Shown here: positions 7,341 through 16,042 of the stretch, piece after piece
Numbering within the stretch: the first letter of the stretch is position 1
Layout of the letters: every line of letters begins with the position of its first letter
Assembly: GCF_005281835.1 (NCBI RefSeq)
Contig: NZ_RZIS01000009.1
Location: 1-64,000 of the forward strand
Source of the DNA: Vibrio profundi
GTDB taxonomy: Bacteria; Pseudomonadota; Gammaproteobacteria; Enterobacterales; Vibrionaceae
Length of the DNA stretch: 64,000 nt
Reading direction: 5' to 3'
The notes under the pieces: generated by a model
What the model was told of the DNA's origin: nothing
Databases searched by the model: none
Seen by the model: only the letters and a program-made list of their open reading frames with translations
Program-made: the position numbers and the translations under genes

Positions 7341-7916
7341 ATGATGAACCTAAAACTTGCGCTTGCTGCGTCTATTTTATCTTTCTCAAGTAGCGTATTT
7401 GCTAACCCTGTAGAGTTTCAAAAAATCCCAGAGATCATGGTTAAATTCGAGCATGCTCAGGAGTTTGCGAAAAAAGCAAAAACGTTGGGCCGTTTACCTA
7501 CAGAAAACGAAGTGGGGTCAGACTTCCCAACCTATGTCGCTGATGGAAAGGGCGGTTACATTGTCGAAACGCGTAACCTCGTCACAGGTGATGTTGTGAT
7601 TGCGAGTAAGGAAGAACCAATCGTTGAAGGTATTTTTAACCAGTGGTTAGTACCTAAAACGAAATGGGTTGAAACGTACGGCGAATTACCAGTATCGACA
7701 GACTTTGAATCGTTCAAACGTATTAAAACGATCAAAGCGATTAAGATTGATGAAGAAATGCTTAAGCTAATGGGAAGTGAAGACGGCCTGACCGCTACAA
7801 TCAAAGTGAGTTGGAGCGATGATGGAATGAAAGTCTATAAAGACGGTTACTTAGCTAATTATGAATATGGTATTGCCCCTGAAGAAATGAAGGCAACCTA
7901 TGAGTTAGTGAAATAA
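7341..7916 (+). CDS. Periplasmic protein of unknown function (191 aa)
   Basis: A signal peptide (residues 1-22, ending SSVFA before NPVEF) directs it to the periplasm. The mature protein is 169 residues, rich in lysine and glutamate, with no cysteine. Stretches such as GGYIVETRNLVTGDVVIAS look like paired beta strands. I do not recognise the family. Two adjacent ATG codons (7341, 7344) are both possible starts. It is monocistronic and ends in a strong terminator. Confidence 0.8.
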   Translation: MMNLKLALAASILSFSSSVFANPVEFQKIPEIMVKFEHAQEFAKKAKTLGRLPTENEVGSDFPTYVADGKGGYIVETRNLVTGDVVIASKEEPIVEGIFNQWLVPKTKWVETYGELPVSTDFESFKRIKTIKAIKIDEEMLKLMGSEDGLTATIKVSWSDDGMKVYKDGYLANYEYGIAPEEMKATYELVK

Positions 7917-7939
7917 CTAGCCGATAAGTGTTATCAAAT

Positions 7940-7974
7940 AGCCCAAAACATAAACGTTTTGGGCTTTTTATTAT
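7940..7974 (+). terminator. Rho-independent terminator
   Basis: Ten-base arms AGCCCAAAAC (7940-7949) and GTTTTGGGCT (7956-7965) with a 6-base loop, followed by TTTTATTAT. It ends the gene at 7341. Confidence 0.9.
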
Positions 7975-8056
7975 GGACACATAACCCAGCTTCGTTTGTT
8001 ATCTGTTTTGTAGTGTGTGAAGTGTTTTAAATCATAGAGGTTGTAAGGAATAAAGG

Positions 8057-8515
8057 ATGAATTTAAGAAAGTCTGAACCTAGCGAGTTAGACGTCATCTA
8101 CAACATGGGTTTTGATGTATGGAACGGTGGTCTTTCTTTAGAAGAGTACCTCACGGGGTGTCGAAATAGTGATAAGTACCGTGCCGGAACTTGGTATGTA
8201 TTGATTGAAAATGGCCAAATTGTCTCGTCTTTGATTGTCTATAGTGGGCTGTTTGGCCTCAAAGAGGGCTGCTATGGTATTGGGTCTGTCGCGACTCCGT
8301 TAAGTCTTAGAGGCAAAGGTTACGCGTCTCAATTAATTCGTTTAGTCACGGCGGAGTTGTTCGCTCGTTCTGGTATTAAAGCGGTATACTTACACAGCGA
8401 TATTGGCCATGAGTTTTATAGAAAGCTAGGTTTTGCAACTATTGCTAAAACTGACTGTATGCTGAATTCAAAAGACACCTCTCTACTGGAAGAGCCGATT
8501 CCGGAGTACTTCTAG
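8057..8515 (+). CDS. GNAT-family N-acetyltransferase
   Basis: The 152-residue protein has the GNAT core: a beta-4 strand (CYGIGSVATPLSLRGKGYAS) holding the acetyl-CoA pyrophosphate motif (LRGKGYAS, Q/RxxGxG/A), then a helix and the C-terminal motif HSDIGHEFYRKLGF. The acceptor cannot be predicted. AAGGA about 8 bases ahead supports ATG 8057. It has its own transcription signals and no functional partner nearby. Unlike the cassette acetyltransferase at 3952, it is intact. Confidence 0.88.
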   Translation: MNLRKSEPSELDVIYNMGFDVWNGGLSLEEYLTGCRNSDKYRAGTWYVLIENGQIVSSLIVYSGLFGLKEGCYGIGSVATPLSLRGKGYASQLIRLVTAELFARSGIKAVYLHSDIGHEFYRKLGFATIAKTDCMLNSKDTSLLEEPIPEYF

Positions 8516-8621
8516 TTTTAGTGTTAGAGTAAACGGTTGAGAGCCAGTGAGGTTGGGCCGCATTACGTTATGCGTCACTTTTATCAAGGCTTGCATGTTT
8601 ATATTGAGTTGCAGGTTTGGA

Positions 8622-9173
8622 CTAACAACCTGTCGTGACTGAACCGACCGATCTTCCTGTTGCGGTACGGACATAATAGGCGATGCATCCGGATTCAAAG
8701 GTGTAGCCTTTTGGTATAATGCCAACTCCCCAAGTATTGACGAGGCTACTGTCTGCTCTGCCGAGATCAAATCCATCTATCACACATAGTTCTTGAGGGC
8801 ACTGCTGGGTTCTAAGTTCATCTTTACCAGTCGAATCCCTTGTAGCGTAGTGACCTAAGTAGTGAATCGTACCTGATATCAGGTGCTGAATGGAGCTATT
8901 CCAGTTTGTACTTGGGTATCCATATTGAATAGCGATGGGTTGGTTGAACATCGTAACCGTTGATGACTGGAGGCTTTCTTTACCTTCGATTGCTGCTTTC
9001 GCATAAACTTGATCAGTCACGGTTGCCCAAGTGCCACCGATATTAGTAATGACAGACGTATTTGCGTTGGATTTAAGGTTAAGAAATTTTGGTGCAGCCG
9101 TCACTGAAAGGACTCCAACAATTAGAATCACGGCGATCAGCTCAATAAGTGTAAATCCGTTACTTCGTTTCAT
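8622..9173 (-). CDS. Type IV pilin-like protein (MSHA-like minor or major pilin)
   Basis: A class III/type IV prepilin leader is clear: MKRSNG then FTLIELIAVILIVGVLS, cut between Gly6 and Phe7 with Glu at +5. The rest is about 178 residues with four cysteines, CPQELC in the middle and two near the end (ESGC and the terminal TTGC), suggesting disulfide loops as in MSHA-type pilins. ATG 9173 is preferred because AGGAG lies 7 bases upstream; the longer frame to 9227 adds residues before the leader. It is isolated, with no pilus assembly genes around it, so assembly must rely on a system elsewhere. Confidence 0.88.
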   Translation of the reverse strand: MKRSNGFTLIELIAVILIVGVLSVTAAPKFLNLKSNANTSVITNIGGTWATVTDQVYAKAAIEGKESLQSSTVTMFNQPIAIQYGYPSTNWNSSIQHLISGTIHYLGHYATRDSTGKDELRTQQCPQELCVIDGFDLGRADSSLVNTWGVGIIPKGYTFESGCIAYYVRTATGRSVGSVTTGC

Positions 9174-9759
9174 GGCCACTCCTGTTTTAATATACTGGAT
9201 GTTATTCTGTATATTAAAACTATTCAAGAGGCTTCTCTAAGTCGGAATAGAGGTGAGGGATGTTGAGAAACGGGATACGTTTTATTAGTTTGAAAGTAAG
9301 GGAATAAGTGACTGAAATTTAGAATGATTTCTGTCATCAGAACTTTCGACATCTAAAAAGTGAAAGCTCTCTATCTCGCGTGTTTAGGTCAGTGAATGGA
9401 TTAGGCGCCTTATTTCGCAGAAGACTTTTCGTTACACATGCGAGGATCAGAAGTGAGTTTTGCCTTTCGCCTGAGTGAGCATTCTGGCGGCGCGAGTCCG
9501 GGTTGCAAACTTTTGTAAACGAAGTGGAACAACTGCTTTGTTAATTGAGTGGGAAAGATTGTTTATTTTATAAGTTGGGGCTGGATGTTGCTTCTTGGAG
9601 GGGTAAGTGCATCACACTCATTGAATCGTTTTCAAACCGAACCCTATTTAGTGGGGCGTAAAGTTAGCGGTGTTGATTTACGGTTATTGGATCACCAGCT
9701 TTAAACTTAGTGGGTACTATGATTATTACTTTAAGAACAAATCACTTTTAGGGAAAATT
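9174..9759. other. Intergenic region, divergent promoters presumed
   Basis: About 586 bases separate the pilin gene from the lipocalin gene, which are transcribed away from each other. No open frame with a credible ribosome site, no RNA gene and no strong hairpin was seen. An in-frame upstream extension of the lipocalin gene (from 9670) has no support. Confidence 0.5.
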
Positions 9760-10275
9760 ATGAGAAAAGTGTTGGTTTTACTTACTCTATTATCTCTCAG
9801 CGGCTGCTTGGGAATGCCTAAAACAATTGAGCCAGTAAATAACTTCAAACTAAATCAATATTTAGGGAAGTGGTATGAGATAGCTCGTCTTGACCATTCA
9901 TTTGAGCGTGGCCTATCTCATGTGACAGCGGAATATGCAATGCGTGAAGATGGCGGCGTTTCGGTGCTAAACAAAGGCTATTCTGCTAACAAAGATGAAT
10001 GGAAAGAAGCTATTGGTAAAGCTTACTTTGTCGATAGCACTAGTGATGGTTATTTAAAGGTTTCATTCTTTGGGCCATTTTATGGTTCGTATGTCGTGTT
10101 TGAGTTAGAGCAAAGTCGCTATGATTATGCTTTTGTCTCGGGCCCAAATAATGATTACCTATGGCTACTTTCAAGAACTCCTACCGTTAGCCAAGAAGTA
10201 ATCGAAAAGTTTGAATCCTTAGCTGAACAAAATGGGTTTGATATAGAGCAGTTAATTTATGTTGAACAGAAATAA
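9760..10275 (+). CDS. blc: Outer-membrane lipoprotein, bacterial lipocalin
   Basis: The lipocalin Blc binds lysophospholipids or fatty acids at the outer membrane in E. coli. Here a lipoprotein signal ends LLSLSGC, with the lipidated cysteine at residue 17. The lipocalin signature follows: NQYLGKWYEIARLDHSFERG, then TAEYAM, and a C-terminal DYLWLLSRTPTVS. The 171-residue length is standard. ATG 9760 starts the lipoprotein signal after GGGAAAATT; an upstream in-frame start at 9670 would bury it. The gene stands alone ahead of a YnfA-family gene. Confidence 0.93.
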   Translation: MRKVLVLLTLLSLSGCLGMPKTIEPVNNFKLNQYLGKWYEIARLDHSFERGLSHVTAEYAMREDGGVSVLNKGYSANKDEWKEAIGKAYFVDSTSDGYLKVSFFGPFYGSYVVFELEQSRYDYAFVSGPNNDYLWLLSRTPTVSQEVIEKFESLAEQNGFDIEQLIYVEQK

Positions 10276-10404
10276 ACCAAGTAATCAAAATCAGGAATCC
10301 TTTGAATGCCAGTTCGTTTTTTACGTTGGCTCGACGCGAACACGATATAAATTCGTTAGTTTTTTATTGGCATAATATGGGCAAACTAAATTGAGGATTT
10401 CGAA

Positions 10405-10737
10405 TTGTTAGAATTGAAAACAATCGGGTTATTTTTTATCACTGCAATAGCAGAAATACTAGGTTGTTACTTACCTTACTTGTGGTTGAAGGAAGACAAA
10501 TCGGTCTGGCTTTTACTTCCGGCCGCGCTTTGCCTTGCGCTGTTTGCTTGGTTGTTATCTTTACATCCAACAGCTGCTGGAAGGGTGTACGCTGCTTATG
10601 GCGGCGTTTATATTTTTGTGGCGATTCTTTGGTTATGGGCCGTAGATGGCATTCGCCCAACTTTATGGGATGTGGTGGGTGTATCGGTGGCATTAGTTGG
10701 AATGGCGATCATAATGTTTGCTCCAAGAGGTACCTAG
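10405..10737 (+). CDS. YnfA-family (UPF0060) inner-membrane protein
   Basis: A 110-residue protein with four membrane helices (about 5-23, 31-50, 60-79, 87-105). It carries the YnfA signatures EILGCYLPYLWL, GRVYAAYGGVYI and RPTLWDVVG. YnfA proteins resemble small multidrug resistance transporters; some have been linked to efflux in other bacteria, but their substrate is generally unsettled. TTG 10405 is the start because GAGGA lies about 8 bases upstream and the conserved N-terminus begins there. Confidence 0.92.
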   Translation: MLELKTIGLFFITAIAEILGCYLPYLWLKEDKSVWLLLPAALCLALFAWLLSLHPTAAGRVYAAYGGVYIFVAILWLWAVDGIRPTLWDVVGVSVALVGMAIIMFAPRGT

Positions 10738-10909
10738 TATGGCTGGCTGTGAGTCAGGTGTGAATTTTGGGCACTTTCTTGATCCTACGTAACTCTATTT
10801 TTTGCCTGTTATTTAGAATTGCTAGAGCCTTCTTTTTTGCTAGACGCGTAAACCATTTCAGTAGATATCAGCTTACGTTGACGTTCATTTATTTGATAAA
10901 AGGGTGCCG

Positions 10910-11812
10910 ATGAGTAATTCGATTTTTAGAAAAGATGGGACAGCTCAAGGGGTGGCAAAGCAGCGCCTTATCGAGTCACTTGCAAGCTCGGATAAGCGAG
11001 TGATCTATGATCCTTATGCTGAAAGTTTTGTGATCGGTGCCGATTTGATTAAGTTACTAGGGCATAAGTTCAGCGTATGGCTGACTCAAAAGTTTGCTCC
11101 GGGCTTTCACGAGCACTTAATTTCACGCACCCGCTTTATCGACGACCTAGTGAAAAGAACGGCTGATAATGGTGTGGAGCAATACGTTATTCTTGGGGCA
11201 GGGTATGACCTAAGAGCACATCGACTTGGCCTTCCGCATTCAATGAAAATTTTCGAGGTGGACCAGCCCGACGTACAAGCCATAAAGCGTGCGAAGCTTC
11301 CCGGTAAACTTGCACATACCGAAAATGTAACTTATGTAGGTGTCGATTTTAATCGCCAATCATTAACGGAACAGCTTTTGGCGGCAGGATTCGACAGTCG
11401 CAAGCCGACTATTTTTACACTTGAAGGCGTTTCGCAGTACATCAGTAAAGAGGCAACGGCTTCGACGATTAAAGAACTGGCAGTACTAACACACCAAGAT
11501 AGCTCTATTTTTTGTATGACGTATGTAGATGATGCATTAGAAAAAGAACCTGAAGCTTGTTTTGGGAAAGGTTATCCCAAAGCGGCGAAACGTGCAGAAG
11601 CAATCAAACGTTTATCGGCGAAAGTCGGTGAGCCTTGGGTCTCGTTTTACAATTCAGAAGAGATCGAAGCTCTGCTTTCTGAATATGGCTTTACGCTAAC
11701 AGAAAGCAAATCTTTGGAAGACCTTAACAGCGATTATTTCGAACCTCTTGGACGGGGACTCGCTGAAGAGCAAATCATGAAATTCGAACATTTTGTGGTT
11801 GCAAAATCTTAG
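10910..11812 (+). CDS. SAM-dependent methyltransferase, LCM/TIGR00027-type
   Basis: The 300-residue protein matches the leucine carboxyl methyltransferase-like family. It has an N-terminal region with DPYAESF and RTRFIDD, a SAM-binding glycine motif (QYVILGAGYDLRAHR, about residues 92-106), an acidic ribose-binding strand end (KIFEVDQPDVQ), and the motif post II (TIFTLEGVSQYI). Substrate is unknown. ATG 10910 follows AAGGG with a 5-base spacer; GTG 10904 is less likely. It is a single gene. Confidence 0.9.
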   Translation: MSNSIFRKDGTAQGVAKQRLIESLASSDKRVIYDPYAESFVIGADLIKLLGHKFSVWLTQKFAPGFHEHLISRTRFIDDLVKRTADNGVEQYVILGAGYDLRAHRLGLPHSMKIFEVDQPDVQAIKRAKLPGKLAHTENVTYVGVDFNRQSLTEQLLAAGFDSRKPTIFTLEGVSQYISKEATASTIKELAVLTHQDSSIFCMTYVDDALEKEPEACFGKGYPKAAKRAEAIKRLSAKVGEPWVSFYNSEEIEALLSEYGFTLTESKSLEDLNSDYFEPLGRGLAEEQIMKFEHFVVAKS

Positions 11813-11968
11813 GTCGACTATTACCTAGTGTCCAAAGAGTGCCCCTATACCAATTACCACTTTTTAGGGGCATGGAAAACTCCCTTTCACTGACCTTTCA
11901 ATTCATAAGTGCAAAGGCAGTAGATTGCTTATGAACATTAAATCGATGCTGCTCAGTATCGACTTCAA

Positions 11969-12706
11969 CTACAGCAGATAACCGCCTCCGGCTTGAACGC
12001 ATTGCCCAGTGATCCAACCTGCGCGGTTGTCAGAAAGAAGCATCACTGCATTGGCAATATCTTTGGGGTCACCAAGTCGGCCGAGTGGCGTTTGAGAGAT
12101 TACCATTCCCAACATAGCTTCATTTGATTTCACTTCTGCTGATATATCGGTATCGGTTAAACCCGGGGCAACAGCATTCACTCTGATCCCCAATGGACCA
12201 AGTTCAACAGCAAGTAGCTTAGTGATATGGTCGATCGCGGCTTTCGATGATGCATAGGCTACCACTCCTGGCATGGTACCGCTCGACGTCACTGATGAGA
12301 TATTGATGACAACGCCTTTAGTTTTGGCAAGATGAGCGGTTGCTTCTCGGATAAGGGCAAGCGGTGCGAACACGTTCGTGCGGTAAATGTTATCAATCAT
12401 TTCGTCACTGGTTCCCGATAAAGGTCCCATGTTTCCTGTACCTGCATTATTGACCAGTACATCGAGTCGCCCAAACTTGCTAATAACTTCTTCGATGACA
12501 CGCGCAGGTTCTCCCGGTTGAGTGATATCCCCAGCGATGGCGTAAGCTTGTGAGCCTAATTCTTGCACGGCTTGGTCTAGCACTGATTGCCTTCTACCAG
12601 TAATTACGACGGTTGCCCCTTGACCGATAAAAGTTGCGGCTGTGGCTTTTCCAATCCCAGTGCCGCCGCCAGTAATCAGTACTACGTTGTTTTGATATTT
12701 TTCCAT
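11969..12706 (-). CDS. Short-chain dehydrogenase/reductase (SDR)
   Basis: A classical SDR of 245 residues, using NAD(P)H to oxidise or reduce a carbonyl/alcohol. Visible motifs are the cofactor loop TGGGTGIG (about 12-19), NNAG (about 85-88), the active serine in INISSVTSSG, and the catalytic YASSK. An Arg-Arg after the second strand (TGRRQS) suggests NADPH preference. ATG 12706 follows AGGAGAACAAC. The quinone-reductase gene lies just upstream on the same strand (142 bases), so the two may be co-transcribed under the divergent LysR regulator. Confidence 0.93.
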   Translation of the reverse strand: MEKYQNNVVLITGGGTGIGKATAATFIGQGATVVITGRRQSVLDQAVQELGSQAYAIAGDITQPGEPARVIEEVISKFGRLDVLVNNAGTGNMGPLSGTSDEMIDNIYRTNVFAPLALIREATAHLAKTKGVVINISSVTSSGTMPGVVAYASSKAAIDHITKLLAVELGPLGIRVNAVAPGLTDTDISAEVKSNEAMLGMVISQTPLGRLGDPKDIANAVMLLSDNRAGWITGQCVQAGGGYLL

Positions 12707-12848
12707 GTTGTTCTCCTGAATGTGTTTGGTTATCGGCGATGTCTTATAACGATATCGCCTTCTCTTAATTGGTGTGTTTTTTGTGTTTTCAGCCAAGGCT
12801 CGTGTGTGAGGCCACAATAAGTACGAGCTTCGGCTTATTGAGGGTGTG

Positions 12849-13421
12849 TTATGCCAGCAAAGGTTGTGGTTCCGCGATCGTATTACCTTCTAGATTCTCT
12901 GAGCTTGTGACATGGGTGATCAACTTAGGAACACTGTTGTTAAGTCGAGTTTTATCTCTACTCATAGCGCTATGGAGGATAAAAGGTGGTAAATAACGCA
13001 TACCGACCATTATTGCAGTCTGCTGAAACGGTGTAAGAAACTCGTCCATGGTGAAGTTATTGAACGCACCAGTTTGGAAACTTTCAGCAGGGCCACCAGT
13101 TGTGATAGCAAGCATTAGCTCTTTGCCAAGCAACTTGGTGCCGCCGGGACCATACGCGAAACCCGAAAGTAGGACTTGGTCCAACCACGCTTTAAGAACG
13201 GGCGGTGATGAGTACCAGTAAAACGGGAACTGCAATACGATCCGGTCAGCTTGTTCTAGTTGAGCTTGCTCGACTGTTGGGTTGAATCGCATTTCAGGGC
13301 CCCCGATCTCCGTTATGTTTCGGGTTGTGATGCCTTGTACTTTTGATAAAGCTTCAAACCACTTTCGATTAGCAATAGAGGTCGAAAGGTCAGGGTGAGC
13401 GGTTAACACAAGTATCTTCAT
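12849..13421 (-). CDS. NAD(P)H-dependent flavodoxin-like oxidoreductase (KefF/MdaB type)
   Basis: Flavodoxin_2 family: FMN/FAD enzymes that reduce quinones or act as ancillary subunits. The flavin-binding start (KILVLTAHPDLSTSIAN), the hydrophobic strand-loop (DRIVLQFPFYWYSSPPVLKAWLDQV) and LAITTGGP, all standard landmarks, are seen. Length is 190 residues. ATG 13421 is chosen as it opens the first beta strand; an upstream frame to 13472 has no ribosome site. It is divergent from the LysR gene, which probably controls it, as in many LysR/oxidoreductase pairs. Confidence 0.9.
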   Translation of the reverse strand: MKILVLTAHPDLSTSIANRKWFEALSKVQGITTRNITEIGGPEMRFNPTVEQAQLEQADRIVLQFPFYWYSSPPVLKAWLDQVLLSGFAYGPGGTKLLGKELMLAITTGGPAESFQTGAFNNFTMDEFLTPFQQTAIMVGMRYLPPFILHSAMSRDKTRLNNSVPKLITHVTSSENLEGNTIAEPQPLLA

Positions 13422-13572
13422 TAGATAGCCTTCAATTCTGGTTACGCTTAGGGCTGGGACTTGTTGCCACAAACGCTAGCGTGATGTCGTTTACTTGTTG
13501 CTCATGTTATTTAGGTTAGTTAAAGTAAACAATACGCCCTACATACACATCACTAGTGAATATAATCTAACA

Positions 13573-14466
13573 ATGAAGTTGCCTCTCTCGACATTAGAAG
13601 TATTCAATGCCATCGCATGCCAAAGAAGCTTGCGTGGTGCAGCTCAAGAACTTGGAGTTAAACCTTCAACGGTAAGCCACCAACTCAAAAAATTGGAAGA
13701 ACAGTTGGGAACAGCGTTGTTTATTCGTACGACTCGTTCACTCAACTTGACTGAAGCAGGGCGGGCATTAGCCCGAAGTACCGGGCCAGCTTTTGAGCAG
13801 TTAAGTGAAGGTTTATACAGTGCTCAAACGGCCGGTCATGCAGAGCGAGGCTCACTCAAGATAGCGATACCGGAGTTTGCTTATTTTTTACTGGTGAAAG
13901 ATAAGTTGGCGTCTTTTCAGACAAAATACCCAGAGATCCAAGTAGAGCTGTCTATGACTGATGCATTGTCTGATATTTTGGGTGAGGGGTTTCATGCCGG
14001 ATTTCGGCTTGGTGGGCTTATTGCGGAAGATATGGTAGCGATTAATTTGAGTAAGCCTTTGCAAACCGCGGTGGTCGCTAGCCCAGACTATTTGGAAAAG
14101 CATGGCCAGCCTACTGTGCCTAAGGACTTATTGAACCATAACTGTTTGCGCTATCGCTATCAAAGCTCAGGACAATTAGCGCCTTGGGTTTTCTCTGGCC
14201 CAGAAAGTGTTTACCCAGTTGAAGTAAGCGGCAGCATGATCGCTAACTCTTCACCAGCCACCATAGATCTTGCGCTTCAGGGAGTTGGGCTCACATTTAC
14301 GTTTCGCGATTACTGCACAGAGGCATTGGCCAAAGGCGACTTAGTTGAGGTTTTAACTGAGCATCTGGCGTCATTACCAAGTATGAACATCTATTTTCCA
14401 AGAGAATACCGCTCAATGATCCCGCTTAGACTTTTTATTGATCATTTAAAAGAAGTGGATGAGTAA
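13573..14466 (+). CDS. LysR-type transcriptional regulator
   Basis: An N-terminal winged helix-turn-helix (residues 1-65: LEVFNAIACQRSLRGAAQEL, then PSTVSHQLKKLEEQLG and FIRTTRSLNLTEAG) is followed by a periplasmic-binding-protein-like effector domain (about 90-290). It is close to the GcvA-type subgroup by its effector-domain pattern (AIPEFAYFL, GLIAEDMVAINLSKP). ATG 13573 fits the family start; the upstream extension to 13495 lacks support. It is divergent from the quinone reductase (152 bases between starts), its likely target. The inducer is unknown. Confidence 0.92.
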   Translation: MKLPLSTLEVFNAIACQRSLRGAAQELGVKPSTVSHQLKKLEEQLGTALFIRTTRSLNLTEAGRALARSTGPAFEQLSEGLYSAQTAGHAERGSLKIAIPEFAYFLLVKDKLASFQTKYPEIQVELSMTDALSDILGEGFHAGFRLGGLIAEDMVAINLSKPLQTAVVASPDYLEKHGQPTVPKDLLNHNCLRYRYQSSGQLAPWVFSGPESVYPVEVSGSMIANSSPATIDLALQGVGLTFTFRDYCTEALAKGDLVEVLTEHLASLPSMNIYFPREYRSMIPLRLFIDHLKEVDE

Positions 14467-14644
14467 TGCTACCGAAGTGGAACAATTCCTTTAGTCACTT
14501 TTGCTCGAATCCACATTGAATCTGGTTTGGCTCTTTGGAAGGTCGGAAGTTGTGTCACTTGTTAACGGCTGTGATTTCAATTTGAAGCGTTAGCCACATA
14601 GGTTTGTTTATGATAGGAAGCTCCTACTATCGAAACTATCGAAA

Positions 14645-15436
14645 CTATCGATTTAGTGCTTCACCGAGAGGGCGAAAGTAAGCCTGCAGCGCTTGATGAA
14701 TTGCGTGTCTATGCTCGATATCTGGATATAAAGCGATGTTGCTGGGCTCAGTAGTCCCTGATACTAGATAAGCGTTTTCGATACCTGAACACGACTCTAC
14801 AACGGATTCAAAAGCTCTTGCCATCATCTCTGTAGGCAAAGAAAAATAGTTGGTCGCTAAGGCTTTATCTGCAATGACACTGCGTGATACGTAATCGTGG
14901 TTATCTTGCCCATCGCTGGTCAGCAATGCTGAGTCAAATATCTCTAGCAACCTGTCATTAAGAGGGTGCGAGACATGATGAGCACCACGCATCCAACAAT
15001 CGCTCGCGAAGATCGTTTTTCTCTGTGGTCCGGATCTGTCGCCGATGTCAAAAGCTTTCTCTGCGATGTAATGGTCGAATGCATGCCAAAACTCATGCGC
15101 GAGAGCGCCAGCGCCGGCATTTTTGGCTAGTGCTAATTCTCTTTGGTTTGGAGCGTAATGGGCTTGAACTCCTTTCTGCCCTCCGCAACCAAACGCTAAA
15201 TTTAAGCTGCCGCGCAAGCCAATTGCTTCTGGTGGTAGCGCCAATATGTAGGCCAAGTCGGCAAATGAGTCGAATATCAAGTTGGCTGCGAGTGCTTTCT
15301 CTTCTTGGTTAACCCAGTTACCGATACGAATGTTGCCGATACCAAAAGTATCTCTTATGTCGGCGAATGACACTTGGTCACCATGGCGGTAGTCGGGGCC
15401 TTTACGAGTTTTGTATTTGAAGCTTGTTAAGCGCAA
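14645..15436 (-). CDS. CLCA_X-family protein with a HExxH metallopeptidase-like motif
   Basis: The 263-residue protein has a zincin-like motif (ALAHEFWHAFDHY, His114-Glu115-His118, with Asp121-His122 after it), the same pattern as the LPD1-type polyvalent-protein domain. It matches what is usually annotated as the CLCA_X family in marine gammaproteobacteria. No signal peptide, so cytoplasmic. Whether it is an active peptidase is unknown. The start is taken at TTG 15436 with AAGGA ahead on this strand. No operon partner. Confidence 0.75.
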   Translation of the reverse strand: MRLTSFKYKTRKGPDYRHGDQVSFADIRDTFGIGNIRIGNWVNQEEKALAANLIFDSFADLAYILALPPEAIGLRGSLNLAFGCGGQKGVQAHYAPNQRELALAKNAGAGALAHEFWHAFDHYIAEKAFDIGDRSGPQRKTIFASDCWMRGAHHVSHPLNDRLLEIFDSALLTSDGQDNHDYVSRSVIADKALATNYFSLPTEMMARAFESVVESCSGIENAYLVSGTTEPSNIALYPDIEHRHAIHQALQAYFRPLGEALNR

Positions 15437-16042
15437 GTGGATCCTTAAAGCGTGAAGCCGGAGAATTGGGACTAAATGATGGAAAGCAAATTGGCGTTGA
15501 TACTATATTAATTATGGCTTAACACCGTGGTTCGGTAATACTGTGGTTCAGTTAATAAATGGCGGCTGCGTTTGGGTTTTCAAGGCCAAGGCATTAAAGA
15601 AAGGTTTGTAGTGAGATCATTCATGCGATGTTGTTGCAAATACAGTGTTCACGGTTAATCCAATAACTTGCCTTAATAAGCGGATTTTAAGACTTAAATT
15701 TACAGGCTCATTGATAAACGAGCGCCTCAATGCCTTCTCTCATTCACGTTTATTTTTCACAATCTAAATGTGTTTATTGTCACTAAGTTACCGTTATTAG
15801 AGGATTTTTCGCTAGTTCAGCCTCAGTTAGTTAGCAAACGACTTTTACCGTGAACTAATCATTAACACTCGTAGGCTTATATTCTGATACCTGATAATTG
15901 AAATGTTAACAATCTGTTTCTTATTGTGTTTTTCAGCCATAAATTGAAGTCAGCTATTACGAATGTGATGAGCGGTGGTGGTGCCAGAGTCGTGATACCA
16001 ATGTATCGGCATCTAAAAACAATCTGACATAGAAGAATTAAG
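15437..16042. promoter_or_regulatory. Long leader region ahead of the collagenase gene
   Basis: This 606-base AT-rich region contains no credible gene. It holds an imperfect tandem repeat (CCGTGGTTCGGTAATA at 15525-15540, then CTGTGGTTCAGTTAATA at 15541-15557). Regulation of secreted proteases in vibrios is complex, so operators are likely here, but no specific site can be assigned. Confidence 0.4.

Noticed and set aside
10464..10763. A 99-residue plus-strand frame inside the YnfA gene
   Set aside because: YnfA has diagnostic motifs in its own frame; the other frame has no ribosome site and an unlikely composition.
13495..13572. Upstream extension of the LysR gene at 13573
   Set aside because: The added 26 residues have no ribosome site and do not fit the family N-terminus, which begins at the helix-turn-helix.
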